This document shows positions 43,108 through 52,438 of a stretch of DNA of 64,000 nt, one piece after another; positions within the stretch are counted from its first letter, which is position 1; every line of letters begins with the position of its first letter. The notes under the pieces are model-generated. The model was not told where the DNA came from and made no database searches. It saw nothing but the letters and a program-made list of their open reading frames with translations. Source of the DNA: Phyllobacterium phragmitis (GTDB lineage: Bacteria > Pseudomonadota > Alphaproteobacteria > Rhizobiales > Rhizobiaceae). The stretch is taken from contig NZ_PVBR01000007.1 of assembly GCF_002980495.1 (NCBI RefSeq), forward strand, positions 1-64,000, read 5' to 3'. Both the position numbers and the translations under genes were made by a program.

Positions 43108-43962
43108 ATGTCCAAGCCAGACCTTGCCAGCCTTGAAAAGATCATCGACAAGGCCTTCGAAGAACGCGACGGTATCAACACCCATACCCGCGGCGAAGTC
43201 CGCGATGCCGTCGAACATGCGTTGACCGCACTCGACCGCGGCGAAGCCCGTGTTGCAGAAAAAGGCGCGGACGGTAACTGGCACGTCCAGCAATGGCTGA
43301 AGAAGGCCGTGCTCCTCTCCTTCCGCCTCAATCCGATGGAGATCATCGGAGGTGGTCCGGGTCAATCCGTATGGTGGGACAAGGTTCCCTCGAAATTCGA
43401 CGGCTGGAGCGCGCATGAATTCGAAAAGGCCGGCTTCCGCGCCGTGCCCAGTTGCGTGGTGCGCCGCTCGGCCTATATCGCCCCCTCCGCCATCCTGATG
43501 CCCTCTTTCGTCAATCTCGGCGCCTATGTCGGAGAAGGCACCATGGTCGACACCTGGGCAACCGTCGGCTCCTGCGCCCAGATCGGCAAGCATGTGCATC
43601 TCTCCGGCGGCGTCGGCATCGGCGGTGTGCTGGAGCCGATGCAGGCCGGACCGACGATCATCGAGGACAATTGCTTCATCGGCGCGCGTTCGGAAGTGGT
43701 CGAGGGCTGCATCGTGCGCGAAGGCGCCGTCCTCGGCATGGGCGTGTTCATCGGCAAATCGACCAAGATCGTCGACCGCGCCACGGGTGAAATCTTCTAT
43801 GGCGAGGTGCCGCCCTATTCCGTCGTCGTCGCAGGCACGATGCCCGGCAAGAACCTGCCGAATGGCGAGCCGGGCCCGAGCCTCTATTGCGCCGTCATCG
43901 TCAAGCGCGTCGATCAAAAGACCCGCTCCAAGACTTCGATCAACGAATTGCTGCGGGACTGA
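43108..43962 (+). CDS. dapD: Tetrahydrodipicolinate N-succinyltransferase
   Basis: The 284-residue enzyme uses succinyl-CoA in the succinylase branch of lysine and diaminopimelate synthesis. It has the left-handed parallel beta-helix of hexapeptide repeats (from about residue 120, [20 protein letters not shown]) and the conserved [20 protein letters not shown]. The ATG at 43108 is preceded by AGGAG. DapE of the same pathway is 2.3 kb away. Confidence 0.96.
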   Translation: MSKPDLASLEKIIDKAFEERDGINTHTRGEVRDAVEHALTALDRGEARVAEKGADGNWHVQQWLKKAVLLSFRLNPMEIIGGGPGQSVWWDKVPSKFDGWSAHEFEKAGFRAVPSCVVRRSAYIAPSAILMPSFVNLGAYVGEGTMVDTWATVGSCAQIGKHVHLSGGVGIGGVLEPMQAGPTIIEDNCFIGARSEVVEGCIVREGAVLGMGVFIGKSTKIVDRATGEIFYGEVPPYSVVVAGTMPGKNLPNGEPGPSLYCAVIVKRVDQKTRSKTSINELLRD

Positions 43963-44269
43963 TTTAGAGCAGTTCCTGTTTTGATGGAATCGGGTCGCTT
44001 TAGATAGCAATGGCATTAGTGTCTGACCGCTGGCGGGATGGCGATGTTCCGGAATGGGTCCTCGGGTCAAGCCCGAGGATGACGAACCGGAGAGGTTTCC
44101 GCCTGTCTCCAACGTTGGCGATTGGCGGAAAACATCCCTGCAATCGTCATCCTCGGGCTTGACCCGAGGACCATTCCGGAACGATCCAAACTCTAGGCTC
44201 CCGACAAAAACAAAGCGGCGAAGCCAGGCTTCGCCGCTTTTCAATACCAGCCCCAAGACGGTTATCAGG
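43963..44269. repeat. TAGAGC-class and paired-palindrome class C repeats after dapD
   Basis: After the dapD stop comes TTTAGAGCAGTTCCTG (TAGAGC class). At 44046-44182 a paired palindrome begins GTTCCGGAATG-GGTCCTCGG and ends with its inverse. Each end contains CTCGGG-TCAAG-CCCGAG, related to class B but with TCAAG or CTTGA loops. No gene lies here. Confidence 0.75.
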
Positions 44270-44309
44270 CAGCCGGACTGGAGGACGACATGCCTACCGT
44301 CTCAGTTCC

Positions 44310-44552
44310 TTATTCACCGACTGCGGGAGACGCGTCGCTGAAACGGTTGGCTGCGGGATTGGTCGCGTTGACCGTGGTCTCCGGAGCCTTCCTGTGGATG
44401 CTCGCGGTCGGCGTGTAGTCGACGCGGCTATGCGCTGACGGCGTATGGTCATTGGCATAGAGGTCGGCAGGGATGCCGAAATTCGGGTTTTCTGCAAAAG
44501 CTGCACCGGCGCTCAGAGCGAGGGCGGCAGCGGCAAGAACGATCTTCTTCAT
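44310..44552 (-). CDS. Small exported protein, DUF680-like (copy 1)
   Basis: The 80-residue product has a signal peptide (MKKIVLAAAALALSAGAAFA) and a short polar mature part with ADLYANDHTPSAHSRVDYT and NATNPAANRFSDASPA. It is a paralogue of the next gene upstream on the same strand. DUF680 proteins are small periplasmic proteins of unknown role in Hyphomicrobiales. Confidence 0.8.
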   Translation of the reverse strand: MKKIVLAAAALALSAGAAFAENPNFGIPADLYANDHTPSAHSRVDYTPTASIHRKAPETTVNATNPAANRFSDASPAVGE

Positions 44553-44666
44553 TTTAGTCTTCCTTTCGACGTATCGCCCCATTGGATGGCGGGCCGCATC
44601 CAGGCAAACCTGACGCGCCGGAGGCGTTACCCGCCATCCGCCGGGGAGATCGGTTATCGGTGTGGA

Positions 44667-44897
44667 TTACTGCTGGTTGGCAGGGGACGCATCGCCGAAA
44701 CGATTTGCGGCCGGATTGGTCTGATCGACGACGGACTTGCCGATCGAAGCCGGAGCGGCATAATCGACCTTCTGCGTAACGGCAGGCGTGCTGTCATTGG
44801 CATAGAGATCGGCAGGCGTGCTGACGGCAGGATTTTCGGCAAAGGCGGCGCCGGCGCTCAGAACGAGGGCAGCAGCAGCAAAAGCAATCTTCTTCAT
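44667..44897 (-). CDS. Small exported protein, DUF680-like (copy 2)
   Basis: The 76-residue product shares the signal peptide (MKKIAFAAAALVLSAGAAFA) and the mature-part words PADLYANDSTPAV and QTNPAANRFGDASPA with the copy 114 bases downstream. The two arose by tandem duplication. A GGAGATAGAAT site precedes the ATG. The role is unknown. Confidence 0.82.
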   Translation of the reverse strand: MKKIAFAAAALVLSAGAAFAENPAVSTPADLYANDSTPAVTQKVDYAAPASIGKSVVDQTNPAANRFGDASPANQQ

Positions 44898-45307
44898 ATT
44901 CTATCTCCATTGAACTTTTCTCGAAAACGGCTGCGTTGGGGAGGACGCCGTTCCGATAAAGCGCAGATGGGAGACAATGGTTGGGAATTCCAATAACGAA
45001 AATGTTCAATCGCTCACGCTTTTGTGCGCTTGAAATTCCGCTACCGGCTTACTAATCATAAATTTTCATGTATGAAATCAATTAGTTACTGAATAGTTCA
45101 GCTCTCACAGGATCGTTACTCGGCTATCATTGTTCAGATGTTCTGAACAGTGTGTTCTAATGGAGCGTTCAATAATCGAGAACGATCGCCTTGCGCTGGG
45201 CGAATCCAGTTGGAAACGATGCGCCGACATGCCCCATTTCCATGACAGCAGCATGACAATTGTAGTGGCAGCGGCAGCGCTGAGGCATGGATCCTGTGAC
45301 AAGCAAC
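44898..45307. other. Gene-free, AT-richer gap
   Basis: About 410 bases with no supported gene. The part 45040-45140 is clearly AT-richer than its surroundings and probably carries the promoter of the DUF680-like pair. A TGTTCAGATGTTCTGAACA inverted repeat (TGTTCAGA/TCTGAACA) lies at about 45130-45148 and could bind a regulator. Confidence 0.45.
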
Positions 45308-45459
45308 GGAAAACCGCTTTGCACTTTTCCTGGACTTGACCTTTTTGCCGACGCAAGGTCCGGACGGAAAACCGCTTTGCACTTTTCCTGGACTTGACCT
45401 TTTTGCCGACGCAAGGTCCGGACGGAAAACCGCTTTGCACTTTTCCTGGACTTGCTTTA
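45308..45459. repeat. 58-base tandem repeat, about 2.6 copies
   Basis: GGAAAACCGCTTTGCACTTT starts at 45308, 45366 and 45424, exactly 58 bases apart and with no change between copies. Each unit has the inverted pair GGAAAA-N11-TTTTCC, then GACTTGACC and a GCAAGGTCCGGAC linker. On the reverse strand the last unit begins TAAAGCAAGTCCAGG, and its TAA is the stop of the gene at 45457-46041. A diverged single unit lies at 30690-30728. Confidence 0.9.
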
Positions 45460-46041
45460 GTTCGACGCGATCTTGGCGGCGCGGCCTGATATGGCGACCC
45501 ACCGGCCGGAATTGTTCTCCGCCTGCATCTTCACATAGTGATAGCCGGTCTTCTCGACCGGGAGGATTTCATTGCGCAAATTGTCGAGGATGAAATCGCC
45601 ATTGGCCGTCCTGACGGTGAGGACGATATGGGCCTCGCCACCGTTTCGGACCATGGTGATCAGCAATTGCGATGCGCTAAAGCCGGAGGCCAGCAGCTTC
45701 GCCCGCTTCAGCAACACATAATCCTCGCAATCACCCATTCCTTTGGTCGGCAGCGTCCAGTAATCGCGTTTTCCGTAGATGTCGAAATCCGATTTCGGCT
45801 TGATTGCGGCATTGACCGACCGGTTGACCCGCTGAAGCTTCTTCCAGCGCGCGCTCGTCATCGCGACGGGGTGCAGAACGCGGTGCGCTCCGCACTGGCC
45901 GGGGTTGCGCTGACAGAACTCCATATGACCGTAGGGGATGCTGGTCGCGCCGCCGGCGGAAAGCCGCTGTGCCGCTTCGACAATTCCCACTGAACCGGCA
46001 AGCATTGCTGCCGTACACACCACGACCGCATATTTGCGCAT
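45457..46041 (-). CDS. Exported transglutaminase-like cysteine peptidase (BTLCP, DUF920)
   Basis: The 194-residue product has a signal peptide (MRKYAVVVCTAAMLAGSVGI, cleavage near VEA) and a bacterial transglutaminase-like cysteine protease domain. The likely triad is Cys in GMGDCEDYVLL, His in GGEAHIVLTV and Asp in DFILDNLRNE. In other bacteria relatives sit with c-di-GMP or adhesin systems; no such partner is next to it here. The stop codon belongs to a repeat unit. Confidence 0.9.
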   Translation of the reverse strand: MRKYAVVVCTAAMLAGSVGIVEAAQRLSAGGATSIPYGHMEFCQRNPGQCGAHRVLHPVAMTSARWKKLQRVNRSVNAAIKPKSDFDIYGKRDYWTLPTKGMGDCEDYVLLKRAKLLASGFSASQLLITMVRNGGEAHIVLTVRTANGDFILDNLRNEILPVEKTGYHYVKMQAENNSGRWVAISGRAAKIASN

Positions 46042-46272
46042 CGATCGTTCCCCTTTTATCGTCGTTACAACGTGGCCCGTTTGCCGGGCTTCTTTGGTAA
46101 AGTTCCGTTAACTAACGATGGCTGTCACAGTGAGGTCAAGTTAAATTTATATGTCAGTTCATATCATAATGGCCCATACAACCCGGCAAACGGCCTATCG
46201 AGCGGCAATGGCGCGGCCCGATGAAAATAGCTGGTGCAGCCTTGCCACGACTCCTGTAATGACAATCGGACC

Positions 46273-47484
46273 ATGACATTGCCTGTTGATCCCGTCGAAA
46301 ACCTCGCGGTCCTCATCCGCTGTCCCTCGGTAACGCCAGCCGAAGGCGGCGCGCTGACTGCGCTCGCCAACATGCTGAAACCGCTCGGCTTTTCCATAGA
46401 CCAACCGGTGTTCTCGGAAAGCGGCACGCCTGATATCGACAATCTCTATGCCCGGCTTTCCGGCGATGGGGCCGGTGACGGGCCCGGCAATGGGCCGCAT
46501 CTAATGTTTGCCGGCCATACGGATGTCGTGCCTCCGGGCGACGAGAGCGCCTGGAAGCATCCGCCTTTCTCGGCGGCGATCGACAATGGCGAAATCTACG
46601 GGCGCGGCGCCGTCGACATGAAGGGCGGCATCGCCTGCTTTGCCGCGGCCGTCGCCCGCCATGTGGAGGAAAACGGCCCGTTGAAGGGCAGCATCTCCTT
46701 CCTCATCACCGGCGACGAGGAAGGCCCGGCGATCAACGGGACGGCGAAACTGCTCGATTGGGCCAAGGCCAGGGGCGAGCGCTGGGATGCCGCTGTTGTC
46801 GGCGAGCCGACCAATCCGGACCGACTGGGCGACATGATCAAGATCGGCCGGCGCGGCTCGGTCTCCGGCACCATCGTCGTCCGAGGGGTGCAGGGGCACG
46901 CCGCCTATCCGCATCTCGCCGAAAATCCGGTGCGCGGCCTCGTCACTTTGGTCGAAGCATTGCTCGATCCGGTTCTGGACGAAGGCACCCGGGATTTCCA
47001 GCCGAGCAATCTCGAGGTCACGACCATCGATGTCGGCAATCCGGCGACCAATGTCATTCCAGGGAAGGCGACGGCGTCGTTCAACATCCGCTTCAACGAC
47101 AGTTGGACGGGGGAGACGATCATGGCCGAGATCCATAACCGTCTCGATCACGCGGCGGCGAGCAACAGGCTGCGGCCCGGACGCGAAACGCCGATCGCCT
47201 ACGAGCTTTTATGGCGCGACCGGCCGAGCCCGGTGTTTCTGACACGCGACGACAGGCTGATCGGCACCCTCAGCGCGTCGATCGAGGCCGTTACCGGGCG
47301 CAAGCCGCAGCTTTCCACCTCCGGCGGTACATCCGACGCCCGCTTCATCAAGAATTACTGTCCGGTCGTGGAATTCGGCCTGGTCGGACAGACCATGCAC
47401 ATGATCGACGAACGTGCTGCATTGTCCGATCTGGAAATGCTGACCAGAATCTATCAACGTTTCCTAGCGGATTTCTTTGCGTGA
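46273..47484 (+). CDS. dapE: Succinyl-diaminopimelate desuccinylase
   Basis: The 403-residue M20 metallopeptidase removes succinate from N-succinyl-L,L-diaminopimelate. The zinc ligands are in FAGHTDVVPPGD, YGRGAVDMKGGIA and ITGDEEGPAING, and the end carries QTMHMIDERA. The ATG at 46273 fits family length. It overlaps the next gene if that gene uses its GTG start. Confidence 0.96.
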   Translation: MTLPVDPVENLAVLIRCPSVTPAEGGALTALANMLKPLGFSIDQPVFSESGTPDIDNLYARLSGDGAGDGPGNGPHLMFAGHTDVVPPGDESAWKHPPFSAAIDNGEIYGRGAVDMKGGIACFAAAVARHVEENGPLKGSISFLITGDEEGPAINGTAKLLDWAKARGERWDAAVVGEPTNPDRLGDMIKIGRRGSVSGTIVVRGVQGHAAYPHLAENPVRGLVTLVEALLDPVLDEGTRDFQPSNLEVTTIDVGNPATNVIPGKATASFNIRFNDSWTGETIMAEIHNRLDHAAASNRLRPGRETPIAYELLWRDRPSPVFLTRDDRLIGTLSASIEAVTGRKPQLSTSGGTSDARFIKNYCPVVEFGLVGQTMHMIDERAALSDLEMLTRIYQRFLADFFA

Positions 47485-48113
47485 GCCATTCCATGCCGAC
47501 GCTCGACGATATCCATCGCTATCTCTACGGAAGCTGGCGCATGATGCGCGGCCGGCCGGATGGTCTTGTCCATCTCGACATATCGGCGGAGGGATTCTGG
47601 CAGTCCTTTTATGCGATGCTGGTCGCGGTACCGCCGCTTTTCGCCGGATGGGTCGCCTATGCCGCCGATCTCGCCAGGGGCGATGACGAGGCCGCCCTGC
47701 GGCTCAGCATCGTGCTGCGCACCGCGACCGTCGATATGATCTCCTGGGTGCTGCCGATCGTGGCGATCGGCCTTCTCGCCAAGCGCATCGGCATCTCGCG
47801 GCGCTTCGCGCCCTACGTCATCGCGTCCAACTGGGGAACGGCACTGATCGCCTGGCTGTTCGTTCCCGTGACGCTGCTGCGGCTGTTCTTCCCGATGTCG
47901 AACGAAATCATGGCGCTGATCTCGATCATGCTGTTCGGCGTGTCGATCGTTTTTTCCTACCGCCTGACGCAGGTGGCACTGCAAAGGCCGCATGCCTTCG
48001 CGCTGCCCTTCTATGCCGTGCTTTTCATCGGATCGATCTTCATCACCATCATGCTCCAGCACCTGCTCGGCATCGATTATCCCGCCGCCGCCGACAGTAC
48101 ATTGTTGCATTAG
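47481..48113 (+). CDS. Uncharacterised multi-span membrane protein downstream of dapE
   Basis: The 210-residue product has about five membrane spans (for instance YAMLVAVPPLFAGWVAYA, VLPIVAIGLLAKRIGI and YAVLFIGSIFITIMLQHL). I do not recognise a family beyond a general resemblance to YIP1-like or transporter-component proteins. A GTG at 47481 overlaps the dapE stop (GTGA). ATG at 47493 gives 206 residues. Its coupling to dapE does not reveal its role. Confidence 0.75.
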   Translation: MSHSMPTLDDIHRYLYGSWRMMRGRPDGLVHLDISAEGFWQSFYAMLVAVPPLFAGWVAYAADLARGDDEAALRLSIVLRTATVDMISWVLPIVAIGLLAKRIGISRRFAPYVIASNWGTALIAWLFVPVTLLRLFFPMSNEIMALISIMLFGVSIVFSYRLTQVALQRPHAFALPFYAVLFIGSIFITIMLQHLLGIDYPAAADSTLLH

Positions 48114-48150
48114 TCTGTCAGGGCTAGCTTGAAAATAGCCTCCCCCTCGC

Positions 48151-48260
48151 CGTCATTCTCGGGCTTGTCCCGAGAATCTACGACCTATGGCCTGTCAGGA
48201 CGGTAATCACTTTTCTTCTTCTTCTTATGGCAGATTCTCGGGACAAGCCCGAGAATGACG
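48151..48260. repeat. Paired-palindrome intergenic repeat, class B (copy 2, inverted)
   Basis: The 110 bases have the same ends as the copy at 39335-39442 (CGTCATTCTCGGGCTTGTCC and its inverse). The interior is the reverse complement of that copy (CTACGACC...CTTCTTATGGCAGATT), so the element is in opposite orientation relative to the map. Confidence 0.85.
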
Positions 48261-48316
48261 GCAGAACAAGGGGCCCTATCCTGCCAGTGTTTCAATTTAA
48301 ACCATGACACCCTCTA

Positions 48317-49069
48317 TCAGACCCGTTCGTAATCGACCTTGATAAGATAGAGCCCATAAGGCGGCGCGACCTGTCCGCAGGCGCTGCGGTCGCGCGCTTC
48401 GAGCGCTGCGACCAGATCATCGTCCGTCCAGCGGCCGACGCCGACCTCCATCAGGCTGCCGGCGAGCGAGCGCACCTGATTGTGCAAGAAGGAACGGGCC
48501 GAAGCGCGAATTTCGATAAGTTCGCCCCTGCGCACGACATCCAGCCGGTCGAGCGTCTTGACCGGGCTCTTCGCCTGGCATTGCGCGGCGCGGAAGGTGG
48601 TGAAATCATGATTGCCGAGAAGACGCTGGGCGGCCCTATGCATCGCATCGGCATCGAGCGGCTTCGACACCCACCAGGCGCGATTGACCTCGACGGCAAT
48701 GGGCGGGCGGCGATTGACGATGCGGTAGAGGTAATGACGGGCAGTGGCCGAGAACCGCGCGTCGAAACTCTCCGGCACACGCTCGACATTCAAGATGACG
48801 ACGCGCTCGTCGGCTGCTACCAGATGCGCATTCAGCGCATCGCGCACCTTCGCCGCGCCCCAATCCTTGCTCAGGTCGGCATGCGCCACCTGCGCTAAGG
48901 CATGCACGCCGGCGTCCGTCCGCCCGGCGGCGCCGAGCGTCACGGCCTCGCCGCAGAATTTGGCCGTAGCCTGTTCGATCGCGGCCTGAACCGCGTGGCC
49001 GTTCTCCTGCCGCTGCCAGCCGGCATAGGGCGTTCCGTCATATTCGATGGTGAGCTTGTAGCGCGGCAT
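48317..49069 (-). CDS. truA: tRNA pseudouridine(38-40) synthase
   Basis: The 250-residue enzyme has the catalytic Asp in [15 protein letters not shown] and the TruA segments [14 protein letters not shown] and [18 protein letters not shown]. It modifies anticodon-stem uridines. It follows def and fmt on the same strand but is separated from them by a class A repeat, which may split the operon. Confidence 0.96.
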   Translation of the reverse strand: MPRYKLTIEYDGTPYAGWQRQENGHAVQAAIEQATAKFCGEAVTLGAAGRTDAGVHALAQVAHADLSKDWGAAKVRDALNAHLVAADERVVILNVERVPESFDARFSATARHYLYRIVNRRPPIAVEVNRAWWVSKPLDADAMHRAAQRLLGNHDFTTFRAAQCQAKSPVKTLDRLDVVRRGELIEIRASARSFLHNQVRSLAGSLMEVGVGRWTDDDLVAALEARDRSACGQVAPPYGLYLIKVDYERV

Positions 49070-49108
49070 GTTAAAGCCGTCCCGGTTTTAACGGGAACGC
49101 CGCGCTCA

Positions 49109-49269
49109 CACCCCCCTCTGGCCTGCCGGCCATCTCCCCCACAAGGGGGGAGATTGGCTGACATGGTGCACGGCGCTCGTTCTGCAACGTCGGCGATTGG
49201 TGCCGAACGCCCATGAAGGTGTAATCTCCCCCCTTGTGGGGGAGATGCCCGGCAGGGCAGAGGGGGGTG
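49109..49269. repeat. Paired-palindrome intergenic repeat, class A (copy 2)
   Basis: Arms at 49109-49157 and 49222-49269 are inverted copies of about 48 bases starting CACCCCCCTCTGGCCTGCCG, the same as in the copy at 21281-21441. The spacer of about 64 bases differs in sequence from the first copy but has a similar length. Confidence 0.85.
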
Positions 49270-49291
49270 ACACGTCGGAAAGCCGCGAGCA

Positions 49292-50263
49292 TCAGAAAAC
49301 CCGCGTGATCGGCGCTCCGCGCAGGAACTCCGCGGCGCCAAGCGGCTTGCCGCCAGCCTTTTGCAAGAGCGTGAGCCGCACCGCGCCTTCGCCGCAGGCG
49401 ATCGTCAGCCCGTCGCTGGGGAGGATCGTGCCCGGTGCACTATTTCCTTCCGCCAGCATCGATTTCAGCAGCTTGACCCGCTCCGGTTTGTCTGCCCCGC
49501 CCTTAAGCTCTCTTCGGTCGCTGGCGGGGACCCCACCGATCTCCATTTCGCACCATGCGCCCGGGAAAGGCGAAAGGCCGCGAATGCGATTGTGAATGTC
49601 GCGCGCATCATGCGACCAGTCGATGCGGGTTTCCGCCTTGTCGATCTTGGCGGCATAGGTGACGCCCTCTTCCGCCTGGGGCTTCAGCGTCAGGCTGTCA
49701 CGCTCAAGTGCGGCCACAGCCCGGACCATCAGGTCGGCGCCGATCATGCTCAGGCGGTCATGCAATTCGCCCGACGTCATGTCAGGCGTGATCGCCACTT
49801 TCTCGACCATGGCGACCGGCCCGGTATCGAGCCCCTCGTCCATCTTCATGATCATCATGCCGGTTTCGCGGTCGCCGGCCATGATCGCGCGCTGGATCGG
49901 GGCGGCGCCGCGCCAGCGCGGCAGAAGCGATGCGTGGCCATTATAACAGCCGAGCCTGGTGCCTTCGAGGATCGGTCGCGGCAACAGCAGGCCATAGGCA
50001 ACCACCACCGCCACATCGGCTTCAAGCGCGCGGAACCTCTCCTGCTCCTCAGCACTTTTCAGGCTTTTCGGCGTGCGCACCTCGAAGCCGAACTGCTCGG
50101 CCTTCTCATGTACCGGCGATTTCGTCAGTTCCAGCCCGCGACGTCCGGCGGGGCGCGGCGGCTGGCTATAGACCGCGGCGATCTCGTGGCCCTGGCCGAT
50201 CAATGCAGTCAGCACCGGAACGGAGAATTCCGGGGTGCCCATGAAAATGATGCGAAGCGACAT
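49292..50263 (-). CDS. fmt: Methionyl-tRNA formyltransferase
   Basis: The 323-residue enzyme formylates initiator Met-tRNA. The catalytic [20 protein letters not shown] stretch (Asn-His and the later Asp in [10 protein letters not shown]) is complete, and the C-terminal OB-like domain is present. It starts 3 bases after the def stop. Confidence 0.97.
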   Translation of the reverse strand: MSLRIIFMGTPEFSVPVLTALIGQGHEIAAVYSQPPRPAGRRGLELTKSPVHEKAEQFGFEVRTPKSLKSAEEQERFRALEADVAVVVAYGLLLPRPILEGTRLGCYNGHASLLPRWRGAAPIQRAIMAGDRETGMMIMKMDEGLDTGPVAMVEKVAITPDMTSGELHDRLSMIGADLMVRAVAALERDSLTLKPQAEEGVTYAAKIDKAETRIDWSHDARDIHNRIRGLSPFPGAWCEMEIGGVPASDRRELKGGADKPERVKLLKSMLAEGNSAPGTILPSDGLTIACGEGAVRLTLLQKAGGKPLGAAEFLRGAPITRVF

Positions 50264-50266
50264 GGC

Positions 50267-50797
50267 TCAGACCGCAAGCCGGCTTGGCGGACGGTCCCTG
50301 GCGAGCTTCTTGAACCGCTTCACCACCATGTCGCGCTTGAGCTTGGAGATGTGGTCGATGAAGAGCACACCGTTCAGATGATCGATCTCGTGCTGCAGGC
50401 AGGTCGCCATCAATCCCTCCGCGGCGATTTCCTGGTGCTTGCCTTCGCGGTCGAGATAAGTCACGCGCGCGCTCGCCGGCCGTTCGACCTCGGCATAATA
50501 ATCGGGGATCGACAGGCAGCCTTCCTCATAGACGCTACGCTCGTCGGCGGACGAGACGATCTCGGGATTGATGAAGACATGCGGCGCCTTTTCCTCATCT
50601 TCCTTCGACAGGTCGATGACGAGCATGCGCAAGGGCTCGCCCACCTGGATGGCGGCAAGGCCGATGCCCGGCGCGTCATACATCGTTTCCAGCATGTCGT
50701 CGGCAAGTGAGCGCAACTGGTCGTCGATGCGCTCCACAGGCTTCGACACCTGGCGCAGGATGGGATCGGGAAGGATGACAAGCGGCTTTATAGACAT
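50267..50797 (-). CDS. def: Peptide deformylase
   Basis: The 176-residue metalloenzyme removes the formyl group from new proteins. All three motifs are present: [18 protein letters not shown] (metal Cys) and HEIDHLNG (two metal His and Glu). ATG at 50797 has AGGTGA 6 bases upstream. The operon partner is fmt. Confidence 0.97.
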   Translation of the reverse strand: MSIKPLVILPDPILRQVSKPVERIDDQLRSLADDMLETMYDAPGIGLAAIQVGEPLRMLVIDLSKEDEEKAPHVFINPEIVSSADERSVYEEGCLSIPDYYAEVERPASARVTYLDREGKHQEIAAEGLMATCLQHEIDHLNGVLFIDHISKLKRDMVVKRFKKLARDRPPSRLAV

Positions 50798-50837
50798 GGT
50801 TTTCACCTAATCGCTCGGATGGCGGGCGTCAATGGAA

Positions 50838-50945
50838 GAGAGGGGAGTAAGGGATAGGGGAGTAGGGCAGAAGAAAAATACAGTCCATCCAGTCTGGCCG
50901 GTTTCCATCCCTATTCCCCTATTCCCCTACTGCCCTATTCCCATA
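50838..50945. repeat. Purine/pyrimidine-biased inverted repeat between def and rmuC
   Basis: A run of GGGAGTAAGGGATAGGGGAG-type units is followed, after about 40 bases, by complementary CCCTATTCCCCTATTCCCCT-type units with low-order internal repetition. It can fold into a long imperfect hairpin. It lies in the divergent gap that must hold both promoters. Confidence 0.65.
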
Positions 50946-51000
50946 TTCCCGTTCTCCTTTTGATCTCACATCTCCCACGCGAATCGGCTAGGCTCCGGCC

Positions 51001-52245
51001 ATGGACACCGCCAATCTTCTTGCAGCGCCGCTGTTCCAGCTCGGCGTACATGTGATTTCCGTCGGCGAAGCGCTGCTTTCCGGCTTGGGCGTCGTCGTGT
51101 TCTTCGCGCTGTTCTTTCTCATCGCGGCATGGCGCTCGGCGCGTTCGCGCGCCATTGCCGAGGCGCAGGCGGCGGAGCGCGCCCGCGACGCGGAGATGCG
51201 GATGGCGGAAATTCTCAAGAGCCAGGCCGAGATGCAGGGCCGGATGCAGACCATGGCCGAGGTTTTCGGCGCCAGGCAGGCCGAACTCAACCAGTCGATC
51301 CGCGAGCGCCTCGACGGCATGACCAGCCGCATCGGCCAGACGATGACCGAGCAGAGCAAATCCACCCACGAGAACCTCGCCAGGCTGCAGGAGCGGCTGG
51401 CGGTGATCGATACGGCGCAGAACAACATCCAGGCGCTGGCCGGCCAGGTGGTGCAGTTGCAGGCGATCCTTGCCAACAAGCAGACGCGCGGCGCCTTCGG
51501 CCAGTCGCGCATGGAAGCGATCATTGCCGACGGCCTGCCGCAGGGCGCTTATGAATTCCAGGCGACGCTTTCCAACGGCAACCGGCCCGACTGCGTGGTG
51601 CGGATGCCCAACGGCATGCCGTCGCTGGTCGTCGACGCCAAGTTTCCGCTCGAAGCCTGGAGCGCGATCCGCGACGCGGAAACGCCGGAGGCGAAAAAGC
51701 TCGCCATCGCCCAGTTCCGCCGGGATATCGAGGTGCATATCCGCGACATATCGGAGAAATATCTGATCCAGGGCGAAACGCAGGAGACCGCCTTCCTGTT
51801 CGTGCCGTCGGAATCGATCTTCGCCGAGATCCACGAGAATTTCGAGGGGCTGGTGCAAAAGGCGCACCGCGCGCGCATCGTCATCGTCTCGCCGTCGCTC
51901 CTGATGCTGTCGATCCAGGTGATCCAGGCGGTGCTGAAGGATGCGCGGATGCGCGAGCAGGCGCATCTGATCCAGGGCGAGGTGATCCGGCTGATGGAGG
52001 ACGTCTCGCGCCTCGACGAGCGGGTGCGCAAACTGCAGGGCCATTTCCTGCAGGCCAACAAGGATATCGACGACATTCTCGTCTCGTCGAACAAGGTGAC
52101 CAAGCGCGGCGAGAAGATCGAGGCGCTGGAATTCGGCGAAAAGCCGGAAGAGGATGCACCGCACGCACCGGCCAAACCCGCCGATGGCACGCCGGCCAGC
52201 AGCGCAACCGGACAATTGCGGCTGCGCGTCGTCGAGGACGAGTAG
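51001..52245 (+). CDS. rmuC: DNA recombination protein RmuC
   Basis: The 414-residue protein has one N-terminal membrane span (about 22-42), a long Ala/Glu/Gln/Arg coiled coil (about 48-155) and a PD-(D/E)xK-like nuclease core with VVRMPNGMPSLVVDAKFPLE. The Asp and Lys of VDAKF are the conserved catalytic pair. RmuC limits inversions between short inverted repeats, which is of note in a genome so rich in such repeats. Confidence 0.93.
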   Translation: MDTANLLAAPLFQLGVHVISVGEALLSGLGVVVFFALFFLIAAWRSARSRAIAEAQAAERARDAEMRMAEILKSQAEMQGRMQTMAEVFGARQAELNQSIRERLDGMTSRIGQTMTEQSKSTHENLARLQERLAVIDTAQNNIQALAGQVVQLQAILANKQTRGAFGQSRMEAIIADGLPQGAYEFQATLSNGNRPDCVVRMPNGMPSLVVDAKFPLEAWSAIRDAETPEAKKLAIAQFRRDIEVHIRDISEKYLIQGETQETAFLFVPSESIFAEIHENFEGLVQKAHRARIVIVSPSLLMLSIQVIQAVLKDARMREQAHLIQGEVIRLMEDVSRLDERVRKLQGHFLQANKDIDDILVSSNKVTKRGEKIEALEFGEKPEEDAPHAPAKPADGTPASSATGQLRLRVVEDE

Positions 52246-52278
52246 ACAGGTGAATGGAAACAGAGGCACGGTCCTTCC

Positions 52279-52405
52279 CCCTCGTGGTTCGAGGCTCGCT
52301 CCGCTCGCACCTCACCATGAGGGTGAAGGGTCGGTAATGCTGCAATAGCCCTCATCCTGAGGTGCGGAGTAGAGCGAAGCGGAACGAAGCCTCGAAGGAC
52401 GAGGG
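52279..52405. repeat. Paired-palindrome intergenic repeat, class D
   Basis: The left arm (52279-52326, CCCTCGTGGTTCGAGGCTCG start) and right arm (52349-52405, ending CGAAGCCTCGAAGGACGAGGG-like) are imperfect inverted copies separated by about 22 bases. They contain the words CACCTCACCATGAGGGTGA and CCCTCATCCTGAGGTG. No copy with the same interior occurs elsewhere in the window. Confidence 0.75.
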
Positions 52406-52438
52406 CGCTTGGCGAATCCCATCCAGCAAAGAACGGTT

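Noticed and set aside
45308-45459. CRISPR-like array
   Set aside because: The intervening parts between the repeated words are identical, so they are tandem units and not distinct spacers, and no cas gene is near.
45134-45593. Several short open frames across the 58-base tandem repeat
   Set aside because: The frames exist because the repeat is 58 bases long and lacks stops; they translate to repeated peptides without a start signal.
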